This document shows positions 13,024-24,389 of a DNA stretch of 64,000 nt, piece after piece (within the stretch, counting starts at the first letter, position 1; every line of letters starts with the position of its first letter). Source of the DNA: Paracyclopina nana (Eukaryota > Arthropoda > Copepoda > Cyclopoida > Cyclopettidae); the NCBI GenBank assembly GCA_019096065.1, contig JAGUCH010000003.1:9548001-9612000 (forward strand), given 5' to 3'. Under the pieces are notes generated by a model. The model was not told where the DNA came from, ran no database searches, and was given only the letters and a program-made list of their open reading frames with translations. The position numbers were made by a program, and so were the translations under genes.

Positions 13024-13213
13024 TCTAGAAGCAAGCGGGCTAATCTCAATCGTTTTCAACAGAGCTCCCAGTTAAGTTCTGTCTTTTTAAAGAAAAGTAT
13101 GCGATTGGGCATTTATTGCTAATTTAAGGTGGGATATGCAAATTTTTGGAAGTGAAATCCACAGATTTCTATCAAAATGTCTTGATGCCTACCACATCTC
13201 AGTCAGACTGTGT

Positions 13214-13325
13214 GGCTTAGTCTTTCGCAAGGTTTGCATAGTCACGCTATTTAAATAGCTTATAACATAAAACGTATTTAAATAGCTTTTATGTTATGAG
13301 CTATTTAAATACCGTGACAATGTGT
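13214..13325. mobile_element. Palindromic MITE, family P (truncated copy 2)
   Basis: It opens with the same GGCTTAGTCTTTCGCAAG end as its neighbour and has the same TATTTAAATA core. The middle is shorter, and the far terminus is lost after the GTGAC motif near 13310. Confidence 0.75.
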
Positions 13326-13555
13326 GCTATAGTAAAGCAGCGACAAGAACTCACCTATTAGTATAGATCATCTTGGCACGCATAAGTTGCACATTAATGA
13401 AGCGTTAACCAACGTCAGGAAAACACATTTTTGTCAACTTGGCGGTGGGTTCACTACATACGGCAGTGAAGCGAAAATCCTTGTATTTTGCTGAGATTTG
13501 GCGTGCGCTCGCATCTACCGTACAATAATGACCTTTTTTCATCACATGTGAAAAT

Positions 13556-13684
13556 AAATATAGGATTATACACCTCTAGGCTGGAGGATAACACGAATTA
13601 TTTTTTAGTACGTGTCAATTGTCACGCGACACTAAAAAATAATGAGTGTTATCCTCCAGCCTAGAGGTGTATAATCCTATATTT
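13556..13684. mobile_element. Long perfect hairpin, MITE-like
   Basis: Two 54-base arms (13556-13609 and 13631-13684) differ at only two positions and flank a 21-base spacer. The arms begin AAATATAGGATTATACACC. No other copy of this element is visible in the window. Confidence 0.8.
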
Positions 13685-13979
13685 CATTGCGTTTTAAGAA
13701 AGTCTTCGAAACCAATTCTACTGAAGAACATAAAAACACATGAAGCATTCTCAATCAATTTCAAGCCAAACTCGTTATTTTGGTGCTTTTGGGAAAAATT
13801 CTGGCTAAAAATCACCCAAAATATCTGGTTACCCTGCAAGTACTGAGCTCTAGCTGAAGATGCGCGTGCGCGATTGACCGCAAAGTTTTACCTGCAAACG
13901 AGCTGTCTTTTTTAAGGCTAATTTCTTTATTAAATTGATAATTTTTTAGCATTCAAAAGTAGTGTTGAGACTTTTAACC

Positions 13980-14060
13980 ATCACGAGGCTGACAAAAATG
14001 TCAATACTGTCCTGATGACTCTTCCATAAAGGGCTCAGTCATCAGGACAGTACTGTTACA
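13980..14060. repeat. Short inverted repeat
   Basis: The arm TACTGTCCTGATGACT near 13992 is matched by the complement AGTCATCAGGACAGTA near 14037, leaving a loop of about 25 bases. Its function is unknown. Confidence 0.55.
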
Positions 14061-14694
14061 TTTTTTTGGGGAATAATTTTGTTTTGAGCTTGAAATCCAA
14101 TTTGCTTGGTTACATCGAAAATCAAATCATTTATGCCTTATTATTGGCCAATTAACTGAAGTGTACTTTCAATTTTAGTTGGAAAGTGAACTTTAAAAGT
14201 TAGGTAGAATTAGGATGTATCCCACACAAAATACATAAGTACAAAAACTAATAGTAGTAATACTTTTATGAGTAAATTTGCTAATAGCCAAGAAAGATGA
14301 CGCACATGAACGCGACATTAAAACCAAATGTCAACTTTTGATTTCGGGCTTATTTTATGAAATTGCGCACTGATTTTTCATATAATGATCCTTTATTATT
14401 TCCTTATGGGTGTGGTGAAAATAGATAGACAACTTGATGATTTAATGCTTTAAAATAGGGTCATTTAAAATACATTGAAACGCAAAACCTAGAGCTTATG
14501 TAGTATTTTAACCAGAATTTAGGTTCGTTTTGCGCTACTTTTTTGAGTCCAAATCTCTATAGATAATGACAATTGATTCGATTAAGCTTTCAGTTCTCAA
14601 ACATGAAATTGAGTTGCAAAAAGCATCGAGTTTCCATGCGTCAAGAATTTTCCCCCACTAAGTGTTTTCGCTCCAGGCGCCAAACTGATTTTTG

Positions 14695-16290
14695 GCTTAC
14701 CTAAAAATTATAGTAAGTTACGGCAGATAATTTGTATATCATGCCTTATTAAAGTTTGATTTTCAACTTATTTGCCAATCGAATAAGTTGGCTGTAACTT
14801 ACACAAATTATTTTCAAATTATGATAAGTCGTTGAAATAATTTGGTGATAAATGCAATTATCACAACTTACAATAATTTGACCAATGGGCAACTTACAAA
14901 ACCAATTGCAATTGAAATTTTCAGTTGCTTATAAGGAATGGTTTTAAGGTGACCAATAATTTAAACCACCTTGCCATGTGACGTCAACCTTTCACCTTAA
15001 CTCTGTACCAATTTGATTCTAAGTTAAAATAATGAGATCTTTGTATGTGATTAGATGATATTTATTATCACATGAAAATCAGCTTGATTGACATAAAAAC
15101 TTGTGATACTTTTGGCTTATTTGTCATTATTTTTCAAAAACATGACTGCTACATTTGAAAACCTGTAATAAGTTGAACAACCAAAAAGCAACTTACAATA
15201 AGTTGACAGCTGAATAAATAATAAATATTCAGCTGAAGCATCATTAAAAAAGTCGTCAAATCAAAGGTGGATAAAACCAAAGTTCAAAAAACAGCCTACA
15301 AAGATAAAATCATTAAAAATCACTGCAATCCTGCGTTCAAGATGCAAAAAAGCTCATCTCCAGAGACTCCAGAGCAGAATGCGATCAGGTAATCGTATTT
15401 TATTTGAAAAATCATTCACAGTTCGTGAAAAACAAGAACAGCAACAGGCCAACAGCTGATTTTCTGCCCAACAGAAAAAAGAGGAAGCAAAAAAGGTAGA
15501 TGAAACAAGGCATTCACAGCCAAAAAGCCTCGGATTCGGCCGTAGAAAAGTCTCGAATTCGGCCGTCAAAGCAGCCTCGGATTCGGCCGTAGAAAAGTCT
15601 CGAATTCGGCCGTCAAAGCAGCCTCAGATTCGGCCGTCAAAAAGCCTCGGATTCGGCCGTCAAAAAGCCTAGGATTCGGCCGTCAAAAAGCCTCGGATTC
15701 GGCCGTCAAAAAGCCTAGGATTCGGCCGTCAAAAAGCCTAGGATTCGGCCGTCAAAACGCCTCGGATTCGGCCGTAGAAAAGTCTCGAATTCGGCCGTCA
15801 AAGCAGCCTCGGATTCGGCCATTAATCAGCCTCAACATTCACAGTCAAAAAGCCTCGGATGCGGCCGCCATAAAGGACAATTGAATGAAGAATCAAAATT
15901 ATGAAAAATTACATTATTAATGCGTTGAAAGCAATTCTCATTACAAAAAGCCAATATGAAATAACAAAAGATTAATAAACCTTTAAAAATGAACTTTTCA
16001 CCAAATGACTATTTTTTTCGGCCGACTTATTTGAGACTGATAAGAGCTAATGCGCAAATGATTCACACATTTGTAAATTGACCATCAATAATTCTCGTTT
16101 ATTTTCACCGACTTATTGTGCTACTGATCAACAACTTATAATTGAATTATCAAGTTGCTGTAAATAATCACAACAAAGACTGTAGTAAAATTATCTCCAA
16201 CTTATGAAGCCAACTTATACGTCACATATCACTATATAAAAAACTTGGCTTTAAGGCTTACCTAAACCAACTTAGATCCAACTTAGATCC
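14695..16290. repeat. Region dense in AACTTA/TAAGTT motifs flanking a minisatellite
   Basis: Both outer parts (about 14720-15240 and 16015-16290) hold many copies of AACTTA or TAAGTT, often next to AATTAT. Each outer edge carries GGCTTACCTAAA, in the same orientation. The pattern resembles the subterminal repeats of a transposon, but I see no terminal inverted repeat and no coding frame. Confidence 0.4.
15525..15875. repeat. 24-25-bp minisatellite
   Basis: There are about 14 tandem units built on GCCTCGGATTCGGCCGTC, with two main variants (CCTCGGATTC and TCTCGAATTC). It is GC- and CpG-rich against an AT-rich background. Confidence 0.85.
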
Positions 16291-16479
16291 AACTGAAGGT
16301 AAGGCACAACACTTTGTGGGGTCCTGACAAGTGGAAACCTAGCTACGATTTCATAACTGAAGCGATTTTATTTCTACTCCTAAGTCATTTGATCCTAAAG
16401 CGTTATAAAAAGCACGTTTTCGTCAAAAATGTGAAACGCTAGAAAGAAATTAGCTTAAATAGGCTTTCTTGCGTGATAT

Positions 16480-16873
16480 TAGGTGGATCCCACAACATAG
16501 CCAGCTAAGCTTAAGCAAAAGCAAGGTAACTTTGATTACATATTTCTCAGCAACTTCTCAGCTGATTCGAACCAAAATTGGTAGGATTCATCAGAGTTGC
16601 CTTATAATTGTTGTTGTCAAATTTAGTGCAAATCCGAGGCTGCTAAGTGGTACCCAATTTCCCTTTGCTTAACCCACCTTTGCTTTGCTTAAAACCAATC
16701 TTTTGAATGGGACCTCGGATTTGGACTGAATTAGGCATGAACAATTATAAGGCAACTCTGATGAATCCTACCAATTTTGGTTCGTATCAGTTGAGAAGTT
16801 GCTGAAAAATTCGCAATCAAAGTTACTTTGCTTTTGCTTAAGCTTAGCTGCCTAATGTTGTGGGATCCACCTA
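16480..16873. mobile_element. 394-bp inverted-repeat element, family G (copy 1)
   Basis: The element begins TAGGTGGATCCCACAACAT and ends with its complement ATGTTGTGGGATCCACCTA. The whole element is close to palindromic: AGCTTAAGCAAAAGCAA and ACCAAAATTGGTAGGATT recur inverted on the far side. The central part is asymmetric and fixes its orientation. It ends in TA at both borders, consistent with TA target duplication. Confidence 0.88.
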
Positions 16874-17319
16874 TTTGCTCAAAATTATATTCTACGCGCC
16901 TTGGCCCAGGACACCTAAGTCAATTAATGGCAATAAAACTTAAAATTGGCCAATTTACGCATTTTATCGTTATTTTTCCAGTTTTGTTAAGCCACAATCG
17001 GCCTTATATTAGGCAATTCTTGATGAGGCCATTTTTTTTACCTTTTTTAGCTGTTGTATTGCCTTATAATGTTTGCATGATAAGTAGGTGAACAGGCCCC
17101 TGAATTAAATAGAGCTTTTTTATAGCATACCATACAAAATTGGCTATTCAAATACAAAAATGGATTATAAGATGAAGTCTTTTGTAAGCTTGTAATCTGA
17201 TGCAAAATTGCCGGGCAATTTTGCAAATTAGCCAATCAGGCTGATTACAACGAAAAAGTATCTTATTTCATTGGATTCGGAGAGCATAAACATTCTACAG
17301 AACAGTAAAATTATGTTAT

Positions 17320-17325
17320 TTTATT
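17320..17325 (-). terminator. AATAAA overlapping the exchanger stop codon
   Basis: On the minus strand the last codon and stop read AAA TAA A, so the TAA lies inside AATAAA. If this signal is used, the 3' UTR would be only about 20 bases long. Confidence 0.4.
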
Positions 17326-20300
17326 TGTCCAATTTCGATTTTTCGTAGGCTTGCCTTATTTTCGCTTGGATTTCCATTTCGCCTTTATTGTCCGTCTCTT
17401 CATCATTTTGCGTTGCTTCCAGAGCGATATTCCACAATAATTTGGTCCGATTCTCTACCATTTTCTCCAGCTCCAGTTTAACATTTTCGTCCGAGTCCTG
17501 GTCAAAATGGTGGCAAGTGAACCGGTTAAATGAGTTGCCGGAAAAGGCCTGCGTCAAGGCTTGCCGCTCGAGGTCAACCGGTTCAGTTTCAGCTGATGCA
17601 TTCAAGCTTGCGCCGCGGATGTATTTGGACAATTTCCGCGAACTACTTTTTCTTGAGGGCTGCTGCTGCTGGTCTTCACATGAGTTCTCCCTCAAAGCTG
17701 CAACCTTTGCTGGCATTATTGGCCTTTCCTCAATCTCCTCAACGACAAGCATGTCATGAACTGGAGGAAAAATACATTTTTATCAAAAGCATTGTAGGAG
17801 ATGTACTATTTTTGAAAGTAGTGTATTCAGCTGTTTTTTAAGGCTTTTATTCAGCTGTATTTAATAAAAAGATTGTTGGAAGCTGCAATCTTTTAAAAAA
17901 ATGATTGTATTCAACTGTATTTCTTTAAAATTACTGCTTTCAGCTAAAAGGATAGTTTGAAGCTGTAATTTTGAAAAAAAACCTGTATTACACTGTCTTC
18001 AGCTGTATTTTAAAGATAAGTATTAGCTCAGCTGTTTGTAAACAGTGTTCTCTTTAGCTATATTTTAAGTGATGTATTCTGAGTTTGTTTCAAGAAACTT
18101 GAAATTTAACGCACATTTTGCCACAATCTGTGACAGCATTGGAAAATATCCTAAAAATAGCAAGATTTAATCTTATTTCCTGTGATAGCCACGGAAAATA
18201 TTAGGGAAAATCGGAGTATTTGGCAAAGTCATTTGACTGTATTCTGTATGTATTGCCCACACGCTATCCAATTCGCACCCTAAATCGCAACACTGGTTTT
18301 CGAAAGTAGGCTGTATTCTCCTTTAGGGAAAACTAAATGCATACAAAAGCCAGTTTGCAAATTCTCTTTAGCTCAGAACTGTTTTTTTTTTTTAAATTCC
18401 ATTTGCACTCTTCTTATTTATTATTAAAGAATGAATACCTTTGTTTTGCTTGACCATCATGGTGGGGCCATAAAGTCTGGCGTAATGTTCAGCAATGGAA
18501 ATTTTCTGCAATTTCAATGTAAGTGGATCTTCCGCATTTGCTCGTATGAGGAATTTTTTGAAGTAGGCTTCATCCCAGTTGGTAATTGAATTCCACATTT
18601 GGTAACGAGACATTTTACGACCCACCACTGACTCCATTCCTACCCGAAAAAATGAAAAACTGACATTTTCATATTAATTAGGCAATTGTCTATAATGTCA
18701 TTGATGCAGGATATGAAAGTACCACATCACTAATGAACTTTGGTTTGAAATATTAAAGCAACATTAACAAAGTTTACCCTAGGAACAGTGTGAGATGAGA
18801 AGGTCATTTATTATTATCTCGAGATAGGATGGCTTAAACAAAGCTTCATTGACCTTCTTTTAAGAGGATCTTTCTAGCTCAAAATCAGTATTTACCAGTT
18901 CAAGAAAGGAGCTTTCTAAATTGCTTTTTTAGATTATCCTATGAAGGTACAACGAAATACGCTACATGATTTTCATGAAGGTTTTAGTGAATCAACTCTC
19001 AGCAGTTTTTTTTTCTGGTTGCATTTAAAAATTGCAAAATCCAAAAATTTGTAAAGTCAAGAATATTCCTTTTACTGATTAAAGCCAGAGAGCTCATCAA
19101 GAAGAATTGAGAGTGAAATTGGTATGAGGTGATCAAAAGATTGGGTTTATAATTTGCTTTTTTGTCTTCTCTAATTAATCTTCTGGTGCAACTTTGATTA
19201 GATGTCACTTTGTTAGTTTTAGCAGCAAGTCATGTCCTATTAGAGCAGAGCTGATTTTCTCACTCAAGCAGCTTTTACTTAGTTGAAGGCATTCATCATG
19301 TTCAACAAAGTTGCACTTTAATAGAGATAAGGCCTCTTTTATGAAGTAGGTTTCCTTGGTTTCATTAAGCCATGAATTTTGCTTCTTTTTCGATTGTTTC
19401 AAAAGTAGGCCAGCAGATTTTTCCTGCCAACTTTAACAGACATTAGGATCCTCATACTGTACATTAGCACTTCATCCAGCAAGAAAGTGGCGCAGATATA
19501 AAGTCTTATATCCAATTTATGAGTGAGATTATATGCCTACCTTCAAAGGAAAACGTTTTACTTTTATCGCTGTACCTATCTTTTGGCTGATCAGCTTTCC
19601 ATCTATACACTGTTATAAGCTGCTCTTTGTGCGCAAGATGATAAAAAGCTGTCAATGCAAATCACATGTATAACAAATTCGTTTAGGAAAAAAAAATGTG
19701 CGTTATTTGAAAATGTTCGAGTTTGCTTACAAAGCAGCCACGTGGGTTTTGTTTACAAACAAACAAGAATCTTCCAGGAGTTTAGTATGTGGCTTTCAAG
19801 TAAAATCAGTCAAGCTTGAATATTAAAACACGCATTGCTTTTTTGTTTACAACATTTGCTGTCAAATGAATGAGCATCCCTTGGAAAGTTCATTTAGTGA
19901 AAAAATTGCATAAATTAACAAATAAAAACATTTTTTTCTTCTATATTTCCCTAGAAAGACAATTGGACCAAAGAGTTTCTGTTTACTAGTTTGAGCACGT
20001 TTTGGCCTATTACTATGAATGTCTAAGCAGGCGCGATTTTAACTGAAAGCCAAAACCTAAACATGGCAAGGATTGCCATTTGTTTGTCAACAAAACCCAC
20101 GTGGGCGGTTTGTAAACAAATTACCGGCCATAATGTGATCGATCAACTTCTCGTTGACGTCCTTGCTGATCATGGCTTTGGTGCCTTTCTCCTCGGCATC
20201 CTCCTTCTGGATGTTGAGAATGTCCACCAGGGGCTTGACGGTGCTGCCAAGGATGAAGACAGTGAAGAAGATCATGAGCAGAGTGGTTGTCTGAAAGATG

Positions 20301-22436
20301 ACTTTGAATGGGTTCTCATCCTCGAGAATGGTGACCAAAGAGAAGCCCACTCCACCCCGAAGGCCACCATAGGCCATAATGAATTGTTCTCGTTTGGAGA
20401 TGGCCTTGATCCTCCGCTTGTTGATGCGAGCTGACAACAAGTAGATGCCCAAGAAACGCACCAAAATACAGACAATTACGGTCCAAAAGGAGAACTCGTA
20501 ATGATACTCGTGCTTCTTGCTGATTGTCACGATTCCCAAAAACAGGAAAATGATCACGTCTGACAGAGCCGACATGGTTTTCAGCCCACATTGCACAGTG
20601 GTCAGGCTCTTGCTCGAGATGTTCGGGAAAGCATACCTCTTCTGAGCAATTCCACACCTCAAAAAATCATAATCATTAACGTCCACATATTTTTGACATT
20701 TACAACTTTTTGGCGCAAATAGAGATTTACATTAATTAATGAGGCTTGATTGAAATCCTTCTCATTAGCTCTCAGTTTCAGAAACTGAAATCCAAAATGC
20801 AAAATCTACAAGATTTTCTATAGCTTTCTAGAAGAATACATATATAACGTAGTATCTTCATCATGATCTGATTCTTTGGTCAATGGAACAAGTGAAGCGC
20901 GAACTTTCTCGAATTTACCTTGATTGGCTATTTATGTAACCATTATTATTACACAAATTGCGTCTTCTACAAGACCAATCAAACGAGTCTAAAGAAAGAA
21001 AGCTCGAAATCAAAGGAAGAAAATTCCAGTTACCCTATAAGGCTGATAATGCCCGACCAGTGAAGTGTCTCAGCAAAAATAAAGCTGAAAAAGGCCGTGG
21101 TGAAGACCACTAAAGGCTCCACGACTCGAATGTGCTGAGTGAACCGACACATGAAGGCTGACAAGGCTCCCACGAAAAGGCCAATGAAAAGGCCGCCAAA
21201 GACGACGAAGAAGAAGCTGGCAAAGGCCAAAAAGTAGTCATGGCTCGTGGCACTGGCCCCCATGTGACTCAAGGCCACCATTGTGTTGTACAAGACCACT
21301 GTGACGCCATCGTTGAACAGAGACTCTCCAAAGACCAGAAAATACAGACTCTTGTTCACGCCAACCTCGTCAAAAATGGCCAACACTGCCACTGGATCCA
21401 CAGCTGAAATCAGCGAGCTGAAAAGTAAAGTATCGAGATGTAAGCATAGGTGAATACATTCAGCTGTCTTTGGAAATTGAGCTTTAACTACAAATCAGAG
21501 TAGACTTGATTGACGAAAATCCCGAGAAGATTCCAGAAGGAAAATACAAATTAGCATAAAGAATTGACGCAAGTAAGCAATTTCCATAGAAGTTCAATGT
21601 CAGTTTTGGGGAAAAGGACGACAACCTAGTGTCATTATATAGTACTAATTTGATTTGAATTGCAATAAAAATTGGGTATTGCGTCAAACGTGTACTTGAA
21701 CAACCGATACTTGACAAAACTGAGGTAGACAAGCTGAATACGTGATAAGATTGAAGGAAAAGTCACACCTGAAAATCAAGCATTGGATGAGAGTGAGTTC
21801 GTGCTGGAAAACGCCCATGACTCCAGATGCATAGAGGGCATACAGGATGTAGCCCACAGCGAAAACGTTGAATATGGTGCCCACTACAGCAAATTGCACA
21901 ATGGCCATTAAATTGTTGAGAAAATCTCGGTCGTACAATGAATAAGCAGAGTCCAAAATAATCGGAGGCAGAAGCACATTGAAAAACAGCCCACTGGTGA
22001 ACCTATTAGCATAATTTGTTTTTTTAGGACACTATTAGACAAAAATGTAATTTAGGCTTTATCTTTTGTTAAAGCCTAATTTTTTTGCCAAATCTTACTC
22101 TGGAAAATGATGGGAATGAGATTCAACTCCAATGTAAACGACAAATCCGACAAAAATCCCCAGCATGATGAGCATGCAAGATTCCGGGAAATGCGTGGAG
22201 AAAAAGGGGATTTCGTGGAAAATCACTTTAACAATGGCGGCCATGATGATCATGACACAAATGGCGAAATAATCGCTGTATTCGTCCCATCTCCACGTGG
22301 CCAAATAAATGCCATGTTGGCCATTTGTTTTGGTTGCGTGCGACGAGGTTGCGTTGCTGTGGCCGTTTGACGAACTTCCGCACGCGCACAGCTGCAACAG
22401 CCATAAAAATGTAAACAAAAACAAAGACGTCTTCAT
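17321..22436 (-). CDS. Nhe: Sodium/proton exchanger, SLC9 plasma-membrane type
   Basis: Six coding exons on the minus strand join in frame: 22436-22099, 22002-21769, 21417-21034, 20657-20125, 18639-18439 and 17760-17321, giving 709 residues. The protein should exchange Na+ for H+ across the plasma membrane. Residues 1-19 look like a cleavable signal peptide, followed by a Ser/His-rich stretch with an NAT sequon. The transport core includes LLPPIILDSAY, SAVDPVAVLAIFDE (Asp198-Pro199), the signature FGESLFNDGVTVVLY (Asn226-Asp227) and YGGLRGGVGFSL (Arg419). Where many relatives have Glu in the TM9-like segment, this one has Asp352 (SALSDVIIFLFLG). After the core comes HIMAGMESVVG and a regulatory region with an amphipathic stretch (KKFLIRANAED). 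A polar, acidic tail follows, short compared with NHE1. It fits the NHE2/NHE3-like group best. Intron 4 (about 1.5 kb) holds no other gene. Confidence 0.93.
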
Positions 22437-22677
22437 TTTTTCGCTGCTTTTTCAACACACTCTTTTATGTTTCATCACTTGTTCTAACAACACATCCAAC
22501 TACTCTCACAATTGTCAATTGGGCAAAATTGCTCCTTCTAACTATATAAACGCACTATGAGGGAAAATGGGGGGCAAAAATGGAACTGGAAATATCTAAA
22601 ATAATTTTTTTCAAATATCTATAGTTTAACAATTTTTTAAATGGCAGGCTCGCTTAGGGTAGAAATTCAAATGTTAA

Positions 22678-23071
22678 TAGGTGGATCCCACAACATTAGG
22701 CAGCTAAGCTTAAGCAAAAGCAAAGTAACTTTGATTGCGAATTTCTCAGCAACCTCTCAACTGATTCGAACCAAAATTGGTAGGATTAATCAGAGTTGCC
22801 TTATAATTGTTCATGCCTAATTCAGTCCAAATCCGAGGTCACATTCAAAAGATTGGTTTTAAGCAAAGCAAAGCTGGGTTAAGCAAAGGGAAATTGGGTA
22901 CCACTTAGCAGCCTCGGATTTGCACTAAATTTGACAACAACAATTATAAGGCAACTCTGATGAATCCTACCAATTTTGGTTCGAATCAGCTGAGAAGTTG
23001 CTGAGAAATATGCAATCAAAGTTACCTTGCTTTGCTTAAGCTTAGCTGCCTAATGTTGTGGGATCCACCTA
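22678..23071. mobile_element. 394-bp inverted-repeat element, family G (copy 2)
   Basis: It has the same termini and the same 394-bp length as the copy at 16480-16873. The asymmetric centre is reverse-complemented, so the copies point in opposite directions. It lies about 240 bp upstream of the exchanger start codon, so it may sit in or near that promoter. Confidence 0.88.
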
Positions 23072-23524
23072 ATCTCCAGATTTTTCACTGTTAAAGCGTT
23101 TGACATCACAAAGGATGACTTTTGAAGAACTAGATTTTAGAGGTTTTCCAGAATTAGTGCCCTACTGTGGAAGCAGCAGCTGAAAAAACCTTGTCCAATT
23201 TGACAAGAGAAGTATAGTATTGCAGCCTTTGTTACGAAAACTAAAAATGTTTCTTTCTATAAGAAGGGTTTTTTGAAAAATAATTGTAAGTTTGTCCAGT
23301 AGATTTTGAGACAGTTTCCATTATTGGTGAAAAAGTGCCACAAATATTTTGAAAAAACCAAACCAAAACACAATGTTTGGCTCAATTTATGTAGCGGAAG
23401 TTTTCGAAAGCCAATCACGAAACCTCAGTGAAAATGTGCATTTTTTAAATTGGAGATAAAGATCCAGTTTCTGAGACCAGAATTTTAGCTGTTGAGCAAC
23501 AGCTGATTCCATGTCAACATAACG

Positions 23525-24323
23525 ATGCCATTTATTCGAGTGTTTACGAATTTGCCTCAATCTCAACTCCCATTGAAATGCATGGCAATCTTGTGCAAGA
23601 ATTTGGCCCAGATTCTCAACAAAGATCCGCAAGCCTTTCAGTGGATTCTTGAGACTGACAAGTTGATGTCAAAAGTGAGTGTTTATTTTGACCACCCAGC
23701 CATCAACAGCTCATCAAAAAAAAAAAATCGCAAAAAAGCTTTTTTTTGGCAAATTCAATTTTTGGCAAATAATATTTTCTACATCAATTCGAATTCAGAA
23801 TCTACTATTTTTTTTAGAAAACTGAGAGTGACAGTTATTAGTGAACTGGGTTTGTCTTTCACAAAGTTTGTAAAAAAAACAAAATATCAAAAACATGCAA
23901 TTGAGATTTTCTTTTCTCGTATCATTGCCAAAAGACATAAATAATTTGCAAAGCTGAAAGCGTGACAAATTCGGCTGACATCATGCTGAAAAAAGGTCTT
24001 GACCTTTTTATGTGCACGGGCTCTTTATTTCCGAGCCAATTTTTGCGGGACACACACTGCGCATTATTTTCTACTATTCCAAATATCCTAATCAACATCT
24101 GTTTATTTTTCTGCAAAAGGGACCTGATGCTGAAGGTGTTCCTTATGTACAAGTGGAGATTCAGGCATTGTCTGTCTTTGACAACAAAGAAAGTTGCCAA
24201 AAGTACGTTGGGCCCATTTTCGATGCATTGGTGGAGTCAACTGGTCAATCCAGGGACCGAATTCACGTTCTAATGAAGCCTCTTGAACCACATCAAATCG
24301 GAGTCAACGGCGTGACCAAATAG
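23525..24323 (+). CDS. MIF: Macrophage migration inhibitory factor (MIF) homologue
   Basis: Two exons, 23525-23674 and 24120-24323, join in phase 0 to give 117 residues, the usual MIF length. MIF proteins are trimeric tautomerase-fold cytokines. Pro2, which becomes the catalytic N-terminal proline after Met removal, is present (MPFIRVF). The tail HQIGVNGVTK matches the conserved family ending (N-V-G-x-N-G). ETDKLMSKG and the DRIHV strand also fit. The CxxC oxidoreductase motif of vertebrate MIF is absent. The start is fixed by the need for Met-Pro. The intron acceptor reads TTTTTCTGCAAAAG, an AAG acceptor. The product lacks a signal peptide, as is normal for MIF. Confidence 0.85.
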
Positions 24324-24389
24324 CTTGCATTTTAAGCGCAGTTCGGCTTGACTTGATTCGGATTAACCGTTAACGGGATCGGAGCCGCA

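Noticed and set aside
16480-23071. GGTTCGAATC in the family G elements, resembling a tRNA B box
   Set aside because: No A box at the right spacing and no cloverleaf. The element is palindromic and looks like a DNA-transposon derivative, not a tRNA-derived SINE.
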